Assembly (NCBI GenBank): GCA_024398125.1
Contig: JAKSJO010000012.1
Span: 1 to 64,000 of the forward strand
Origin: Bacteroidales bacterium
Lineage (GTDB): Bacteria > Bacteroidota > Bacteroidia > Bacteroidales > UBA932
Length of the DNA stretch: 64,000 bases
Direction: 5' to 3'
Shown here: one piece after another, positions 27,779-36,829 of the stretch
How positions within the stretch are numbered: the stretch's first letter is position 1
Layout of the letters: each line of letters starts with the position of its first letter
Made by a program: the position numbers and the translations under genes
The notes under the pieces: generated by a model
Seen by the model: the letters and a program-made list of their open reading frames with translations, nothing else
Databases searched by the model: none
Told to the model about the DNA's origin: nothing

Positions 27779-28438
27779 TTAGAACTTGAGACCGACGCGG
27801 ACAACGACAGTCTGGGAGAAGTTGTTGAAGGTCTGGACCTGACGCATCACGTTCTCGACGTCGTCGATATTGATTGAAATCTTGGTGATGTCTTCAACCT
27901 GCTTCACTGCCTGCATCTCAAGACCGACCGAGAGGTACATCCTGTCAGAATCAAGACCAAGCTGAGGTGCGTAGAAAAGACCTCCGGCATTGGTATTCAC
28001 ACTGCCTTCCCAATCGGCAGATGGGGCCATCGCCAGAACGTTTACGGAATAACCGCCATCGATGGCAACATACGGCTGAAGTCTTCCGGTATTAGACATG
28101 TCGATTCCGGTAAAGATATACTTTGCGCGGGCGAAGACAGGTACAAGGATCTCCTTGTGATTGAGGCTGGACTCCGTGGTCTTTCCCTGGCCGCTCATTT
28201 CAGTGATCGTCTTGGTCAAATGGCGGAAATGTCCATCATTGTAACGTCCACCCACACCGACTCCAAAAGAAAACGCATCATTGAATTCATAGCCGACAAC
28301 GAAGTTTGCTCCTCCATTGATATTGACGAATTCAAGTCCCTTGCCGCCGAAAGCCTCGGCTGACATAGATATCTTCTGGGCATTTGCAGAGAAGGCCGAA
28401 ACAGCCATGAGGGCAATTGCGATGATGATCTTTTTCAT
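27779..28438 (-). CDS. Predicted outer-membrane beta-barrel protein
   Basis: This 219-residue protein has a clear signal peptide (MKKIIIAIALMAVSAFSANA) and alternating aromatic/hydrophobic strands such as NFVVGYEFNDAFSFGVGVGG. It ends VVRVGLKF with the terminal Phe of outer-membrane proteins. This suggests a small 8-stranded barrel of the OprF/OmpW-like class found in Bacteroidales. Function is unknown. It follows rsmA by 12 bp and is probably the last gene of that operon. Confidence 0.75.
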   Translation of the reverse strand: MKKIIIAIALMAVSAFSANAQKISMSAEAFGGKGLEFVNINGGANFVVGYEFNDAFSFGVGVGGRYNDGHFRHLTKTITEMSGQGKTTESSLNHKEILVPVFARAKYIFTGIDMSNTGRLQPYVAIDGGYSVNVLAMAPSADWEGSVNTNAGGLFYAPQLGLDSDRMYLSVGLEMQAVKQVEDITKISINIDDVENVMRQVQTFNNFSQTVVVRVGLKF

Positions 28439-28450
28439 ATTTACAGTTGT

Positions 28451-29251
28451 TTAGTTTTCAAAAAGCTTTGTCAGTGCAACGAAGTCCTCGACGCCTAGAC
28501 GCTCGGCGCGAAGATCGAATACAGCATCTGCAGCCCAGGCCGGAGCGGCGCCGTCATGAGCTGTCGACCATTCGTTGATCATAAGCTTGAGAGCATTGCG
28601 GAGGGTCTTGCGGCGCTGGTTGAAGGCCGTCTTGACAACCTTCTTGAACAATGCCTCGTCGCAGCCGAGATCATTCCTGCCGTTGCGGCGGAGGCGTATC
28701 ACGGCCGACTTGACCTTTGGAGGCGGAGCGAAGGCGCCTGGACCGACCGTCATGACATAGTCAATGTCATACCATGCCTGGAGCAGAACCGAAAGGATTC
28801 CGTAAGTCTTGCTTCCCGGCTTCTCGGCGATGCGGTCTGCGACCTCCTTCTGGATCATGCAGACAACCTCAGGGACACGGTCCTTGTCCTCCAGAATCTT
28901 GAAAAAGATCTGGGACGAGATATTGTATGGGAAGTTGCCGATTACACGGTACGGACCCTTGAAGATGGCCTCCATCTTGAGCTTGAGGTAATCTCCCTCC
29001 ATGAGGCGGCCCTGCATGCCGTTGAAATGAGTCAGCAGGTATTCCACAGACTCCGTGTCTATCTCGATCATGCGGGCGTCGATGTCGTCGCGCTGGATGA
29101 GATACTGGGTCAGGACGCCCATTCCCGGACCGATCTCCAGCACGTCACGCGGTGCTGCCGGGTCGTTCGTAAGCGCGTCCACGATTCCGCGGGCGATGCT
29201 CTGGTCGGTCAGGAAGTGCTGACCGAGGGCTTTCTTTGCTCTAACTTCCAT
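28451..29251 (-). CDS. rsmA: 16S rRNA dimethyladenosine transferase
   Basis: RsmA (KsgA) dimethylates two adjacent adenines in helix 45 of 16S rRNA late in 30S assembly. The 266-residue protein starts MEVRAKKALGQHFLTD, has SAM motif I LEIGPGMGVLT and motif IV NFPYNISSQI (NFPY replaces the common NLPY). The start at 29251 matches the family; a longer frame begins 60 bp upstream inside the YfhO gene. It begins 1 bp after that gene ends, so the two are coupled. Confidence 0.95.
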   Translation of the reverse strand: MEVRAKKALGQHFLTDQSIARGIVDALTNDPAAPRDVLEIGPGMGVLTQYLIQRDDIDARMIEIDTESVEYLLTHFNGMQGRLMEGDYLKLKMEAIFKGPYRVIGNFPYNISSQIFFKILEDKDRVPEVVCMIQKEVADRIAEKPGSKTYGILSVLLQAWYDIDYVMTVGPGAFAPPPKVKSAVIRLRRNGRNDLGCDEALFKKVVKTAFNQRRKTLRNALKLMINEWSTAHDGAAPAWAADAVFDLRAERLGVEDFVALTKLFEN

Positions 29252-29252
29252 G

Positions 29253-31832
29253 TTATTCTTCTTTTTTACGGGCAGCCAGAACTGCAGCGGCGCCGGAGCC
29301 GAGCAGTGCAAGTATCAGCAGTATCGAGCCGCAGCGGGAAATCCTTGCGCTCATGATATATGACTCAGGCTCGAAACGCATCACGAGCTCATGGTTTCCA
29401 GCAGGAAGGAACGCACCTCTCAGCAGCCAGTCGGCACGGAACAGAGGGATCTCCTCGCCACGCACACCACCGTCAGCCAGCCAGAGATGCCAGCCCTCGG
29501 GATAGTATACCTCACTGAATACAGCCGCAGCCTCCTTCTCGGAAGAATAGCTGTAACGGAGCTCGTTTGGAGCGTAATATGTCATCTCTATAGATGCAGT
29601 TGTGTCGGCCGGCGTTGCTTCAAGCTTCTCCTGGGCCCAGGCGAAATCGTCTGCAATGATGGCTGTCTCATCAAGATCCACCTTGCTGAGGAGGTCAATC
29701 TCTTCATTCTTGTCCTTTGGACGGCAGAGCGAACTTACGAACCAGGCGTTGCCATTTCCGTACGGATATATGAGAGGAGCCACGTCATCGCCAAGGATGA
29801 TGTAGCGTGTGTTCAGCATGGAAAGGACCGGATGATAGCCTATCATATCGATTGCTTCCTTGATGGTCGCAGCCTCGGCAATCTCGGAATAGATGGCGTT
29901 GCACTCGGCGGTAAGATGGCGGTCGATGAGGTCCTGGTAGCGCTGGAGCTTGGCAGGGCTGTAACCGCCTATGTTCTTGTGCCAGTATGACGGATGCGAG
30001 TCGTTGAATACGTTCACACTCAGGTCAAGCACACGGTATGAAGGATCCTCGTCGCCAAGAATCATTTCATCGACAGGACGCTTGTCGAACTGGCTGTTGA
30101 AGTTCTTTGGGGTTACGAAATCGTCAGAGTTGAGATAGCGCTTCGCAACAGGGAAAAGGTCAAGGAGCACGAGGAAGCAGACCAGCAGCGCTGCGGTACG
30201 GCGGCGGCTGAAGCCCATCTCAGGATGCGTCCTGAAGCTTTCCTTTGCCGAAGAAGGAATCATTGCACCCCAGTAAAGGATACCGAATGCGGCAAGGATG
30301 AAAAGCAGGGAGCGGAGAGCGTCGTTGCGGAGAAGCATGACGCGGTCCTTCATGAACGCGGTGATCAGAACCTCAGGCTGGGTCGCGTCGGACTGGCTGA
30401 AGAAGTTGCCGGCAAGGCCAGGAATGAGGAACATAAGGGCACAGAAGCCACCGGTTATTGCAAGGGCGATCCAGCCCTTCTTCTTGAACCTTTCGGCAAG
30501 TTCGGCGTTGCGGACAACAGCGTCGAGCGCCATGAAGCCAAGCACAGGAAGAACAAGCTGAAGGGCTACGAGGCCCATGCTGACCGTCCTGAACTTGTTG
30601 TAGAACGGCACGTGGTCATACCAGAACCTGGTGAAGCCGATGAAGTGGCTGCCAAGTGAAAGAAGGATGAACAGCACGGCAGATACCACGACCCACCATT
30701 TCTCCTTGCCCTCACAGAACATGAGTCCGAGGATGAACAGGAAGACGGTTATCGCACCCATGTACATAGGACCGGCGGTGAATGGCTGAGGTCCCCAGTA
30801 CATCGGGAGGTTCTTAGCTACCTCCTTGAGGTTGGACTGGCCGGCCTGGCGGAGGACGTCTATGGTTGCGGAATTATCAGGGTTCACGGCTCCGGCCGAT
30901 GAACCACCGTTGAAGTTTGGAATCATGAGATTTGGAAGTTCCTCCCAGCCGTATGACCATGCGGTAGCATAGTCGAGCGAGAGTCCTTCGCCGCCGTCAG
31001 AAGCTTTTTCCGACACGAGTTCGGAGCCTCCACGCATGGAGTGAGGTGTGTACTTGTAGATAGGGATGAGCTTGTTGGCGTTGGTGGCGATGCCGGCGAG
31101 TCCGAAGACGAGCAGGCAGGCCGAGGCCGCGAAGAAGCGGCCGAGGTCTTTGCGGCGCTCTGCGCTGAAAAGAAGCCACACAAGCACGGTGACTGCATAA
31201 AGCAGCACCATTATCGCGAGATAGTAGGTTATCTGCTGATGGTTCGCCTTGACCTGGAGAGCGATTCCAAAACCGAACAGAACCGCGGCCAGGACTGTCT
31301 TGGGGAGCCATTTACCACATTTGGACAGAGCCAGACGGTAACAGGCAACCAGTCCCGCAAGAGCCCAAGGCATGAACGCTATCGCCTGCATCTTGGTATT
31401 GTGGCCTACCTGGATGATCTGGAGGTTATAGGCACAGAAGGTTACGGCTATTGCACCGCCGACAGCGACAGGCAGACTGATGCCAAACGACAGCATGAGC
31501 AGGAAGGCTCCCAGCATGGACGCGAAAAGCCAGGTTGCCGGACGCTTTCCAAGAGTCAGCAGGTCATATACAGGCTGGGTCCAGTCGCCACGCTTTGGCG
31601 CAGAGATCACTGTGGTAGGCATTCCACCGAACATGGAATCCGACCACGCTGTCGGATCATCCGGATTGGCCTTGTTCCACTCGTTCATCTCGTGCGACAT
31701 GCCGACATAGCCGGAAATATCGCTCTGGTTGACGATCTTGCCTCCGAGCACCTGCGGTACAAAGGCGTAAGCGAGAATCAGGAACAGTACGACTGCTCCC
31801 AGATAATAGAATATCTTCTTGTCAATCTTCAT
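29253..31832 (-). CDS. YfhO-family multi-spanning membrane protein
   Basis: This 859-residue protein has about a dozen hydrophobic segments from residue 8 to about 560, a large soluble C-terminal part, and one last helix before a basic tail (ARKKEE). The pattern, including MFGGMPTTVISAPK early on and repeated LLDLFPVAKRYLN-like loops, matches YfhO-type GT-C-fold proteins. In Firmicutes these help glycosylate lipoteichoic acid; the Bacteroidota substrate is unknown. The gene for a family 4 glycosyltransferase lies 9 bp upstream, which supports a role in surface or lipid-linked glycan assembly. Confidence 0.85.
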   Translation of the reverse strand: MKIDKKIFYYLGAVVLFLILAYAFVPQVLGGKIVNQSDISGYVGMSHEMNEWNKANPDDPTAWSDSMFGGMPTTVISAPKRGDWTQPVYDLLTLGKRPATWLFASMLGAFLLMLSFGISLPVAVGGAIAVTFCAYNLQIIQVGHNTKMQAIAFMPWALAGLVACYRLALSKCGKWLPKTVLAAVLFGFGIALQVKANHQQITYYLAIMVLLYAVTVLVWLLFSAERRKDLGRFFAASACLLVFGLAGIATNANKLIPIYKYTPHSMRGGSELVSEKASDGGEGLSLDYATAWSYGWEELPNLMIPNFNGGSSAGAVNPDNSATIDVLRQAGQSNLKEVAKNLPMYWGPQPFTAGPMYMGAITVFLFILGLMFCEGKEKWWVVVSAVLFILLSLGSHFIGFTRFWYDHVPFYNKFRTVSMGLVALQLVLPVLGFMALDAVVRNAELAERFKKKGWIALAITGGFCALMFLIPGLAGNFFSQSDATQPEVLITAFMKDRVMLLRNDALRSLLFILAAFGILYWGAMIPSSAKESFRTHPEMGFSRRRTAALLVCFLVLLDLFPVAKRYLNSDDFVTPKNFNSQFDKRPVDEMILGDEDPSYRVLDLSVNVFNDSHPSYWHKNIGGYSPAKLQRYQDLIDRHLTAECNAIYSEIAEAATIKEAIDMIGYHPVLSMLNTRYIILGDDVAPLIYPYGNGNAWFVSSLCRPKDKNEEIDLLSKVDLDETAIIADDFAWAQEKLEATPADTTASIEMTYYAPNELRYSYSSEKEAAAVFSEVYYPEGWHLWLADGGVRGEEIPLFRADWLLRGAFLPAGNHELVMRFEPESYIMSARISRCGSILLILALLGSGAAAVLAARKKEE

Positions 31833-31841
31833 ATCAGTTCA

Positions 31842-33185
31842 TTATTCAGCACGACGCACCGAATCCAGCAGAATTGCCAGCCGCTCGGTAAGCGCCTTGC
31901 GTGAGTATTTTTCCAAACGTTCAGGCACGACAGGGTCCGTCCCGTCCCGGTATGCCTTCCATGCCTTGTCCAGCACCGATTCCATGCCTTCGGAATCCTC
32001 CCAGCCATACATCTCGCCAGCGCCGGTCTCATCCAGAACCTTTGCACAGGCACCGTCAGGCTGGCCTATGCCCAGCACCAGCTTCTTTGCAGCAAGATAC
32101 TCGAAAAGCTTTCCCGGCAGTATCATTGCATATTCAGGTTCCTGGCGCAGCGGCAGCAGCAACAGATCGGCCGAGCGCTGTTCCCTGACAGCCGTCTCGT
32201 GGTTGACGTAGCCGTTATCGACCAGATTGGCATCCAGCCCGCGTTCCCTTATCGCCTCGAAAATCTCGGCATCGGTCTTGCCCGAAAGCCTGATCCGAAG
32301 GGCGCTCCTGAACTCCTCATCCCTGGCGCAGCGGCCTGCAAGGAGGTCCCAGAACGCCGTTGGATTGCCCGCAGCCGCGAACAGCCCTGTATGTACCACA
32401 TTGAAACCTTCATGCTTCTGTGGCTCGGCAGCGAAGTCGTCGGTATCGAAGCCGTTGGTGATCATCTCCACAGGGGTCTTGGTCCTTGCCTGATAGTCGG
32501 CCTGTACCGCAGGCGTCACCGTCAGAACTGCCGCAGCATCATCGAGGACGGCCTGCTCAAGTCTGTGATGCTTCCTGTCCGCCCAGGCGGTAAGGTGAAG
32601 ATGCTTATAGTAGAATATCTTTGTCCATGGGTCGCGAAAGTCCGGGATCCACGGCAGACCTGTCTCCTTTGCCAACCTGCGCCCTATAAGGTGCATCGAG
32701 TGAGGCGGGCCGGTGGTGACGATGACGTCGACAGGATGTTCCTTGAGGTACTTTTTCAGGTATTTCACTGAGCTGCGCACCCACCAGACACGGGGATCCG
32801 GGATGAAGAAGTTTCCTCTTATGAACAGCGACAGCCTCTTCTTCAGCGACAGCCTGCCGTCGTTATTGATAGGATTGACCTCTCCGCCGGTTGCAGCTGT
32901 CTTGCCATCGTTCATGAGGGTTTTCATGTCCGTAGACTGCTTCGAGCCCATTATCATGCGATATGCGGAATATGGCTCGACAATCCTTGTCTTTATCACT
33001 TCTGCCTCGGCGGGGATATCCGCCAGAAGGGTCTCGTCAACCGATGTTATCTCGGGGTTGAGAGGAGTATAGATAACCGGCTGCCAGCCCTGGGATGGAA
33101 GATACTTCGAGAACTTCACCCAGCGCTGTACTCCAGAACCGCCTGCCGGCGGCCAGTAGTATGCGATTATCAGCACTCTTTTCAT
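31842..33185 (-). CDS. Glycosyltransferase, GT4-like
   Basis: This 447-residue protein has the two Rossmann halves of a GT-B enzyme. The N-terminal half begins MKRVLIIAYYWPPAGGSGVQR with a PDFRDPW segment, and the C-terminal half has ERLAEY-like helices and the EYLAAKKLVLGIG donor-site region. It is cytoplasmic or membrane-attached. Its ATG overlaps the mutS stop (ATGA) and it precedes the YfhO gene, so it probably works with the latter. Sugar and acceptor cannot be predicted. Confidence 0.85.
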   Translation of the reverse strand: MKRVLIIAYYWPPAGGSGVQRWVKFSKYLPSQGWQPVIYTPLNPEITSVDETLLADIPAEAEVIKTRIVEPYSAYRMIMGSKQSTDMKTLMNDGKTAATGGEVNPINNDGRLSLKKRLSLFIRGNFFIPDPRVWWVRSSVKYLKKYLKEHPVDVIVTTGPPHSMHLIGRRLAKETGLPWIPDFRDPWTKIFYYKHLHLTAWADRKHHRLEQAVLDDAAAVLTVTPAVQADYQARTKTPVEMITNGFDTDDFAAEPQKHEGFNVVHTGLFAAAGNPTAFWDLLAGRCARDEEFRSALRIRLSGKTDAEIFEAIRERGLDANLVDNGYVNHETAVREQRSADLLLLPLRQEPEYAMILPGKLFEYLAAKKLVLGIGQPDGACAKVLDETGAGEMYGWEDSEGMESVLDKAWKAYRDGTDPVVPERLEKYSRKALTERLAILLDSVRRAE

Positions 33186-35824
33186 AGACCGACTTCCTGT
33201 TTCATCCTTCGCAGCAGGTCGAAAGCCTGCAATGGGGTCATGTTGTCGAGATCCGCAGCCTTGAGCGAATCACGTATGCTGCTCAGTGTAGGATCGTCAA
33301 GGGCGAAGAGCGAAAGCTGTATCTCCGGAGCCGCCTCCGCCACCTTTCTGACCTCGGCCGGAGCACTTTTATGGACGAGAGCCGACAGAGACGCATTGCC
33401 GCTCTCGAGTTCCTCAAGTGTACGTTCAGCCGAGCGTATGATTTCTTTCGGCATTCCGGCCATGCTTGCCACGTGGATACCGAAACTGTGGGCTACGCCA
33501 CCCTCTTTGAGCTTGCGGAGGAAGATGACCTTGCGGCCCTGTTCCTTCACAGCGATATGGAAGTTCTTGACTCTAGGATAAAGGCCCTCCATGTCGTTCA
33601 GCTCATGATAATGCGTTGCGAAGAGAGTCTTTGCCCCGCGACCATGCTCATGGAGATACTCTACCAGGGCGCGCGCGATGGACATGCCGTCGTAAGTAGA
33701 GGTTCCGCGGCCGATTTCGTCCATGAGTACCAGCGACCTCTCGGAGAGGTTGTGCATGATCATGGAAGTCTCGAGCATTTCGACCATGAATGTCGATTCG
33801 CCACGGGAAATGTTGTCGGTAGCGCCGACACGCGTGAATATCTTGTCGCACCAGCCTATCGAAGCGCTGTCGGCAGGCACGAACGAACCGATCTGGGCAA
33901 GCAGCACGATGAGTGCGGACTGGCGCAGGAGCGCAGACTTACCGGCCATGTTCGGACCGGTCAGCACGATGATCTGCTGCTGCTCGGAATCAAGGTAGAG
34001 GTCGTTAGGGACATACTCGTCTCCGGCAGCCATCATCTGCTCGATCACAGGATGACGTCCGGCACGGATGTCGAGTACGCGGCTCTCGTTCATTTCGGGA
34101 CGGCAATAGTTCCATTCCTCGGCGGTCAGGGCAAAGCCGGTGAGCACATCGAGACGTGAAAGTATGAGACAGTTCTCCTGGATCTCCCTTACCGATGCCT
34201 GGACGCTGCGGACAAGCCCTGCGAACAGGGCAGATTCGAGCTCATAGATCTTGCTTTCGGCCGAAAGTATCTTCGACTCGTATTCCTTTAGCTCCTCGGT
34301 TATGTATCTTTCAGCATTTACAACGGTCTGGCGGCGCACCCAGTCCTCAGGGACACGGTCCTTCGCAGAATTGCGGACCTCGATATAGTAGCCGAAAACG
34401 TTGTTGTATTTTATCTTGAGACCGGGGATTCCTGTGCGTTCCGCCTCGCGCTTTTCCATCGCGAGAAGGTATTCCTTGCCTCCTCGGCTGAGTTCGCGCA
34501 GTTCGTCGAGCTCGGCATTGACTCCGGCTGCGATTATGTCGCCCTTGCCTACCGATACGGCTGGGTCCTCGCAGAGTGTATTCCCTATCAGGTGGACGAG
34601 AGATTCACAGTCACTGGAGCGTTCCATAAGCAGGCGTAGAGCCGACGGGGCGTCATCTGAGCCGCAGAGCTCCCTGATCGGGCGCATCTGTCCGAGACTG
34701 CGTCCGAGAGACGCAAGCTCGCGCGGCAGGATCTTGCCGGCAGCGGCTCTTGAGACACGGCGCTCAAGGTCTCCGACCTGGTCCAGTAGGCCACGAAGAT
34801 CTCCTCGGAGGAATGGCTTGTCGAGCATGTACTGGACGATATCATGTCGCGCAGCGAGCTCAGGAAGGCTCTTGAGCGGCATCGCCATCCACTGGCGCAG
34901 CAAACGCGAGCCCATTGGTGTGCAGCAGCGGTCAGTCACGTCAAGCAGAGATGTGCCCTCGGCTCCCGCGGTGGAAGCAAAGATCTCAAGATTCCTGACT
35001 GTGAAACGGTCCATCCAGACGAAGCTGGATTCGTCTATGCGTGAAAGTGAGCAGATATGCTGGAGGCCGCTGTGATGTGTCTGTTCGAGATAAACGAGAA
35101 GTGCTCCGGCCGCCTGGATGCCCAGCGGAGCGCCCTCAACGGCAAATCCCTTGAGCGAGTTTACTCCCAGCTGGCGACAGAGCTTTTCTTCTGCTGCGTC
35201 GAGCACGAAGGCCCACTCATCAAGGGTGGTCAGGCAGCAGCCGGCACCTATTCCATCCGCCACCTCGCGGGCAGCCTCGCGCGGAACGATAAGCTCCTTT
35301 GGAGCCATGGTCGCGAAGAGGGCGGAAATGTATTCCATAGGGCCTTGGGCAAGCTTGAAGGTTCCCGTAGACACATCCAGGAAAGCAGCGCCGACCTTGT
35401 CTCGACCGAATGACAGACCCGCCAGGAAGTTGTTTTCGTTGCGGTTCAGCATCTCGTCGCCGAATGCGACACCGGGAGTGACGATCTCGGTCACACCTCT
35501 CTTGACAAGCTTCTTGGTCAGCTTGGGATCCTCGAGCTGGTCGCATACCGCAACCTTGTAGCCGGCACGGACGAGTTTCGGCAGATAGACGTTCATGGCA
35601 TGATGCGGAACGCCCGCCATCTCGGTTTCGCCCTTCTCGCCATTGCTCTTGTGGGTCAGCTGGATGCCGAGCACCTTGCTGATCAGTACTGCATCGTCGC
35701 TGTATGCCTCGTAGAAGTCGCCCACACGGAAAAGCAGCACAGCATCTGGATTCTGTGCCTTGATGCTGAAATACTGTTTCAGCAGCGGGGTGTCTTCTAT
35801 AATCTTCTCTTTTTTGCCTCTCAT
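33182..35824 (-). CDS. mutS: DNA mismatch repair protein MutS
   Basis: MutS recognises mismatches and small loops and starts repair with MutL. The 880-residue protein has the mismatch-reading Phe37 and Glu39 in GDFYEAY, connector, lever and clamp domains, then the ATPase with GPNMAGKSALLRQ and VLMDEIGRGTSTYDG. The start at 35824 gives the family N-terminus; an upstream in-frame ATG adds 12 unlikely residues. It overlaps the glycosyltransferase gene by 4 bp. It is distinct from mutS2 at 3600. Confidence 0.97.
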   Translation of the reverse strand: MRGKKEKIIEDTPLLKQYFSIKAQNPDAVLLFRVGDFYEAYSDDAVLISKVLGIQLTHKSNGEKGETEMAGVPHHAMNVYLPKLVRAGYKVAVCDQLEDPKLTKKLVKRGVTEIVTPGVAFGDEMLNRNENNFLAGLSFGRDKVGAAFLDVSTGTFKLAQGPMEYISALFATMAPKELIVPREAAREVADGIGAGCCLTTLDEWAFVLDAAEEKLCRQLGVNSLKGFAVEGAPLGIQAAGALLVYLEQTHHSGLQHICSLSRIDESSFVWMDRFTVRNLEIFASTAGAEGTSLLDVTDRCCTPMGSRLLRQWMAMPLKSLPELAARHDIVQYMLDKPFLRGDLRGLLDQVGDLERRVSRAAAGKILPRELASLGRSLGQMRPIRELCGSDDAPSALRLLMERSSDCESLVHLIGNTLCEDPAVSVGKGDIIAAGVNAELDELRELSRGGKEYLLAMEKREAERTGIPGLKIKYNNVFGYYIEVRNSAKDRVPEDWVRRQTVVNAERYITEELKEYESKILSAESKIYELESALFAGLVRSVQASVREIQENCLILSRLDVLTGFALTAEEWNYCRPEMNESRVLDIRAGRHPVIEQMMAAGDEYVPNDLYLDSEQQQIIVLTGPNMAGKSALLRQSALIVLLAQIGSFVPADSASIGWCDKIFTRVGATDNISRGESTFMVEMLETSMIMHNLSERSLVLMDEIGRGTSTYDGMSIARALVEYLHEHGRGAKTLFATHYHELNDMEGLYPRVKNFHIAVKEQGRKVIFLRKLKEGGVAHSFGIHVASMAGMPKEIIRSAERTLEELESGNASLSALVHKSAPAEVRKVAEAAPEIQLSLFALDDPTLSSIRDSLKAADLDNMTPLQAFDLLRRMKQEVGL

Positions 35825-35849
35825 TACCGGCCCTTTCTTGCACGCAAAG

Positions 35850-35872
35850 GGGACGGCCATGACGGTCGTCCC
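35850..35872 (-). terminator. Possible terminator between the OmpA gene and mutS
   Basis: GGGACGGCC and GGTCGTCCC form a 9-bp stem with one G-U pair and a 5-nt loop. The minus strand then reads CTTTGCG, a weak U-tract, so termination may be partial. Confidence 0.5.
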
Positions 35873-35895
35873 TCTTGCAGTTGTCTGATTATCGA

Positions 35896-36576
35896 TTACT
35901 GAGCAGACTCAGCAGCCTTGATCATGTCCTCGTTTGCGGTGATGTAAACCTCAACGCGACGGTTCTGCTGGCGGCCAGCCTCGGTATCATTGCTTGCTAC
36001 AGGAACGTCGTATGCGAGACCCTCTACGCTGAATCTGTCGGCATTCATACCGCAGCTCTGGAGGTAGTTTGCGACAGCCTGTGCACGCTGGAGTGATACT
36101 TTCTCGTTGACCTCATGGGTTCCCTTGTTGTCGGTATGGCCCTGGATGCTGAGATCTGTATCAGGCATGTCAGCCATGGTCTCTGCGAACTTCTTAAGGT
36201 TGGTCTTCGATGCATCGCTGAGGTTGCTGCTGTTGAAAGCGAAGAGGATTCCGCTGTCGAAGGTGACCTTGATAGCCTTGAGGTTGTTTGCATCGAGCAC
36301 GGTGTCAACCTGTGCGCCCTCGATCTTTGCGAGCTCTTCTGCCTTCTGGTCCATCTTGTGTCCGATGACAGCACCGGTACCTGCACCCAACGCGGTTCCG
36401 ATAGCAGCACCGATAGCGGCTCCCTTGCCATCCTTTGCGATGAGAGCGCCTACACCTGCTCCTACTGCAGCGCCGGCAGCGCCACCGATCATTGAGCCAT
36501 TAGCGAGATTCGAAAGGCTGCCGCAGCTTGAAAGAAGCATAGCGGCACAGCCGAGTGAAAGAAAAAACTTTTTCAT
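35896..36576 (-). CDS. OmpA-family lipoprotein with glycine-zipper segment
   Basis: This 226-residue protein has a lipobox (AAMLLSSCGSL), then a glycine-zipper region (IGGAAGAAVGAGVGALI and a second copy) that may insert in a membrane. It ends with an OmpA-like peptidoglycan-binding domain carrying GHTDNKGTHEVNEKVSLQRA and the late RRVEVYI. It should link the outer membrane to peptidoglycan. It has its own promoter and stands alone between mutS and the palindromic element. The architecture matches YiaD-type proteins. Confidence 0.9.
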   Translation of the reverse strand: MKKFFLSLGCAAMLLSSCGSLSNLANGSMIGGAAGAAVGAGVGALIAKDGKGAAIGAAIGTALGAGTGAVIGHKMDQKAEELAKIEGAQVDTVLDANNLKAIKVTFDSGILFAFNSSNLSDASKTNLKKFAETMADMPDTDLSIQGHTDNKGTHEVNEKVSLQRAQAVANYLQSCGMNADRFSVEGLAYDVPVASNDTEAGRQQNRRVEVYITANEDMIKAAESAQ

Positions 36577-36628
36577 ATCCGTTACTTTTTAATTTCTTTT
36601 TTACGACTCTGTCTCTACGAGACATTCG

Positions 36629-36636
36629 CAAATATA
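36629..36636 (-). promoter_or_regulatory. -7 box of the OmpA-like gene
   Basis: The minus strand reads TATATTTG, matching TAnnTTTG, about 53 bp upstream of the start. It lies next to the end of the palindromic element. Confidence 0.5.
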
Positions 36637-36653
36637 GCCATTTAGGAATGATG

Positions 36654-36794
36654 AAAAAATAAGTTGGTAAAGATTTATAGTGGATTTCATAGGACAGATT
36701 CAATTATGAAGAGGGAGCGTAGCAGTAGCTACGTGACCGATGAATAATTGAATATGGACATGAAAGACACATAAAGATTACCAAGTTATTTTTT
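36654..36794. repeat. 141-bp palindromic element
   Basis: The ends AAAAAATAAGTTGGTAA (36654-36670) and TTACCAAGTTATTTTTT (36778-36794) are complementary at 16 of 17 positions. Inside, GATTTCATAGGACAGATTC-AATTAT pairs well with the AATAATTGAATATGGACATGAAAG side, and the centre holds CGTAGC-AGTA-GCTACG. The whole element can fold into one long imperfect hairpin. There is no ORF. It resembles a MITE or REP-like repeat; no exact target-site duplication is evident. It lies between the end of a symporter gene and the promoter of the OmpA-like gene. Confidence 0.7.
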
Positions 36795-36829
36795 AAGAAT
36801 GACTTATTCTCAAAAATTATGCAAGACAA

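Noticed and set aside
36654..36794. An insertion sequence
   Set aside because: There is no transposase frame and no exact target duplication; only a MITE-like or REP-like palindrome can be supported.
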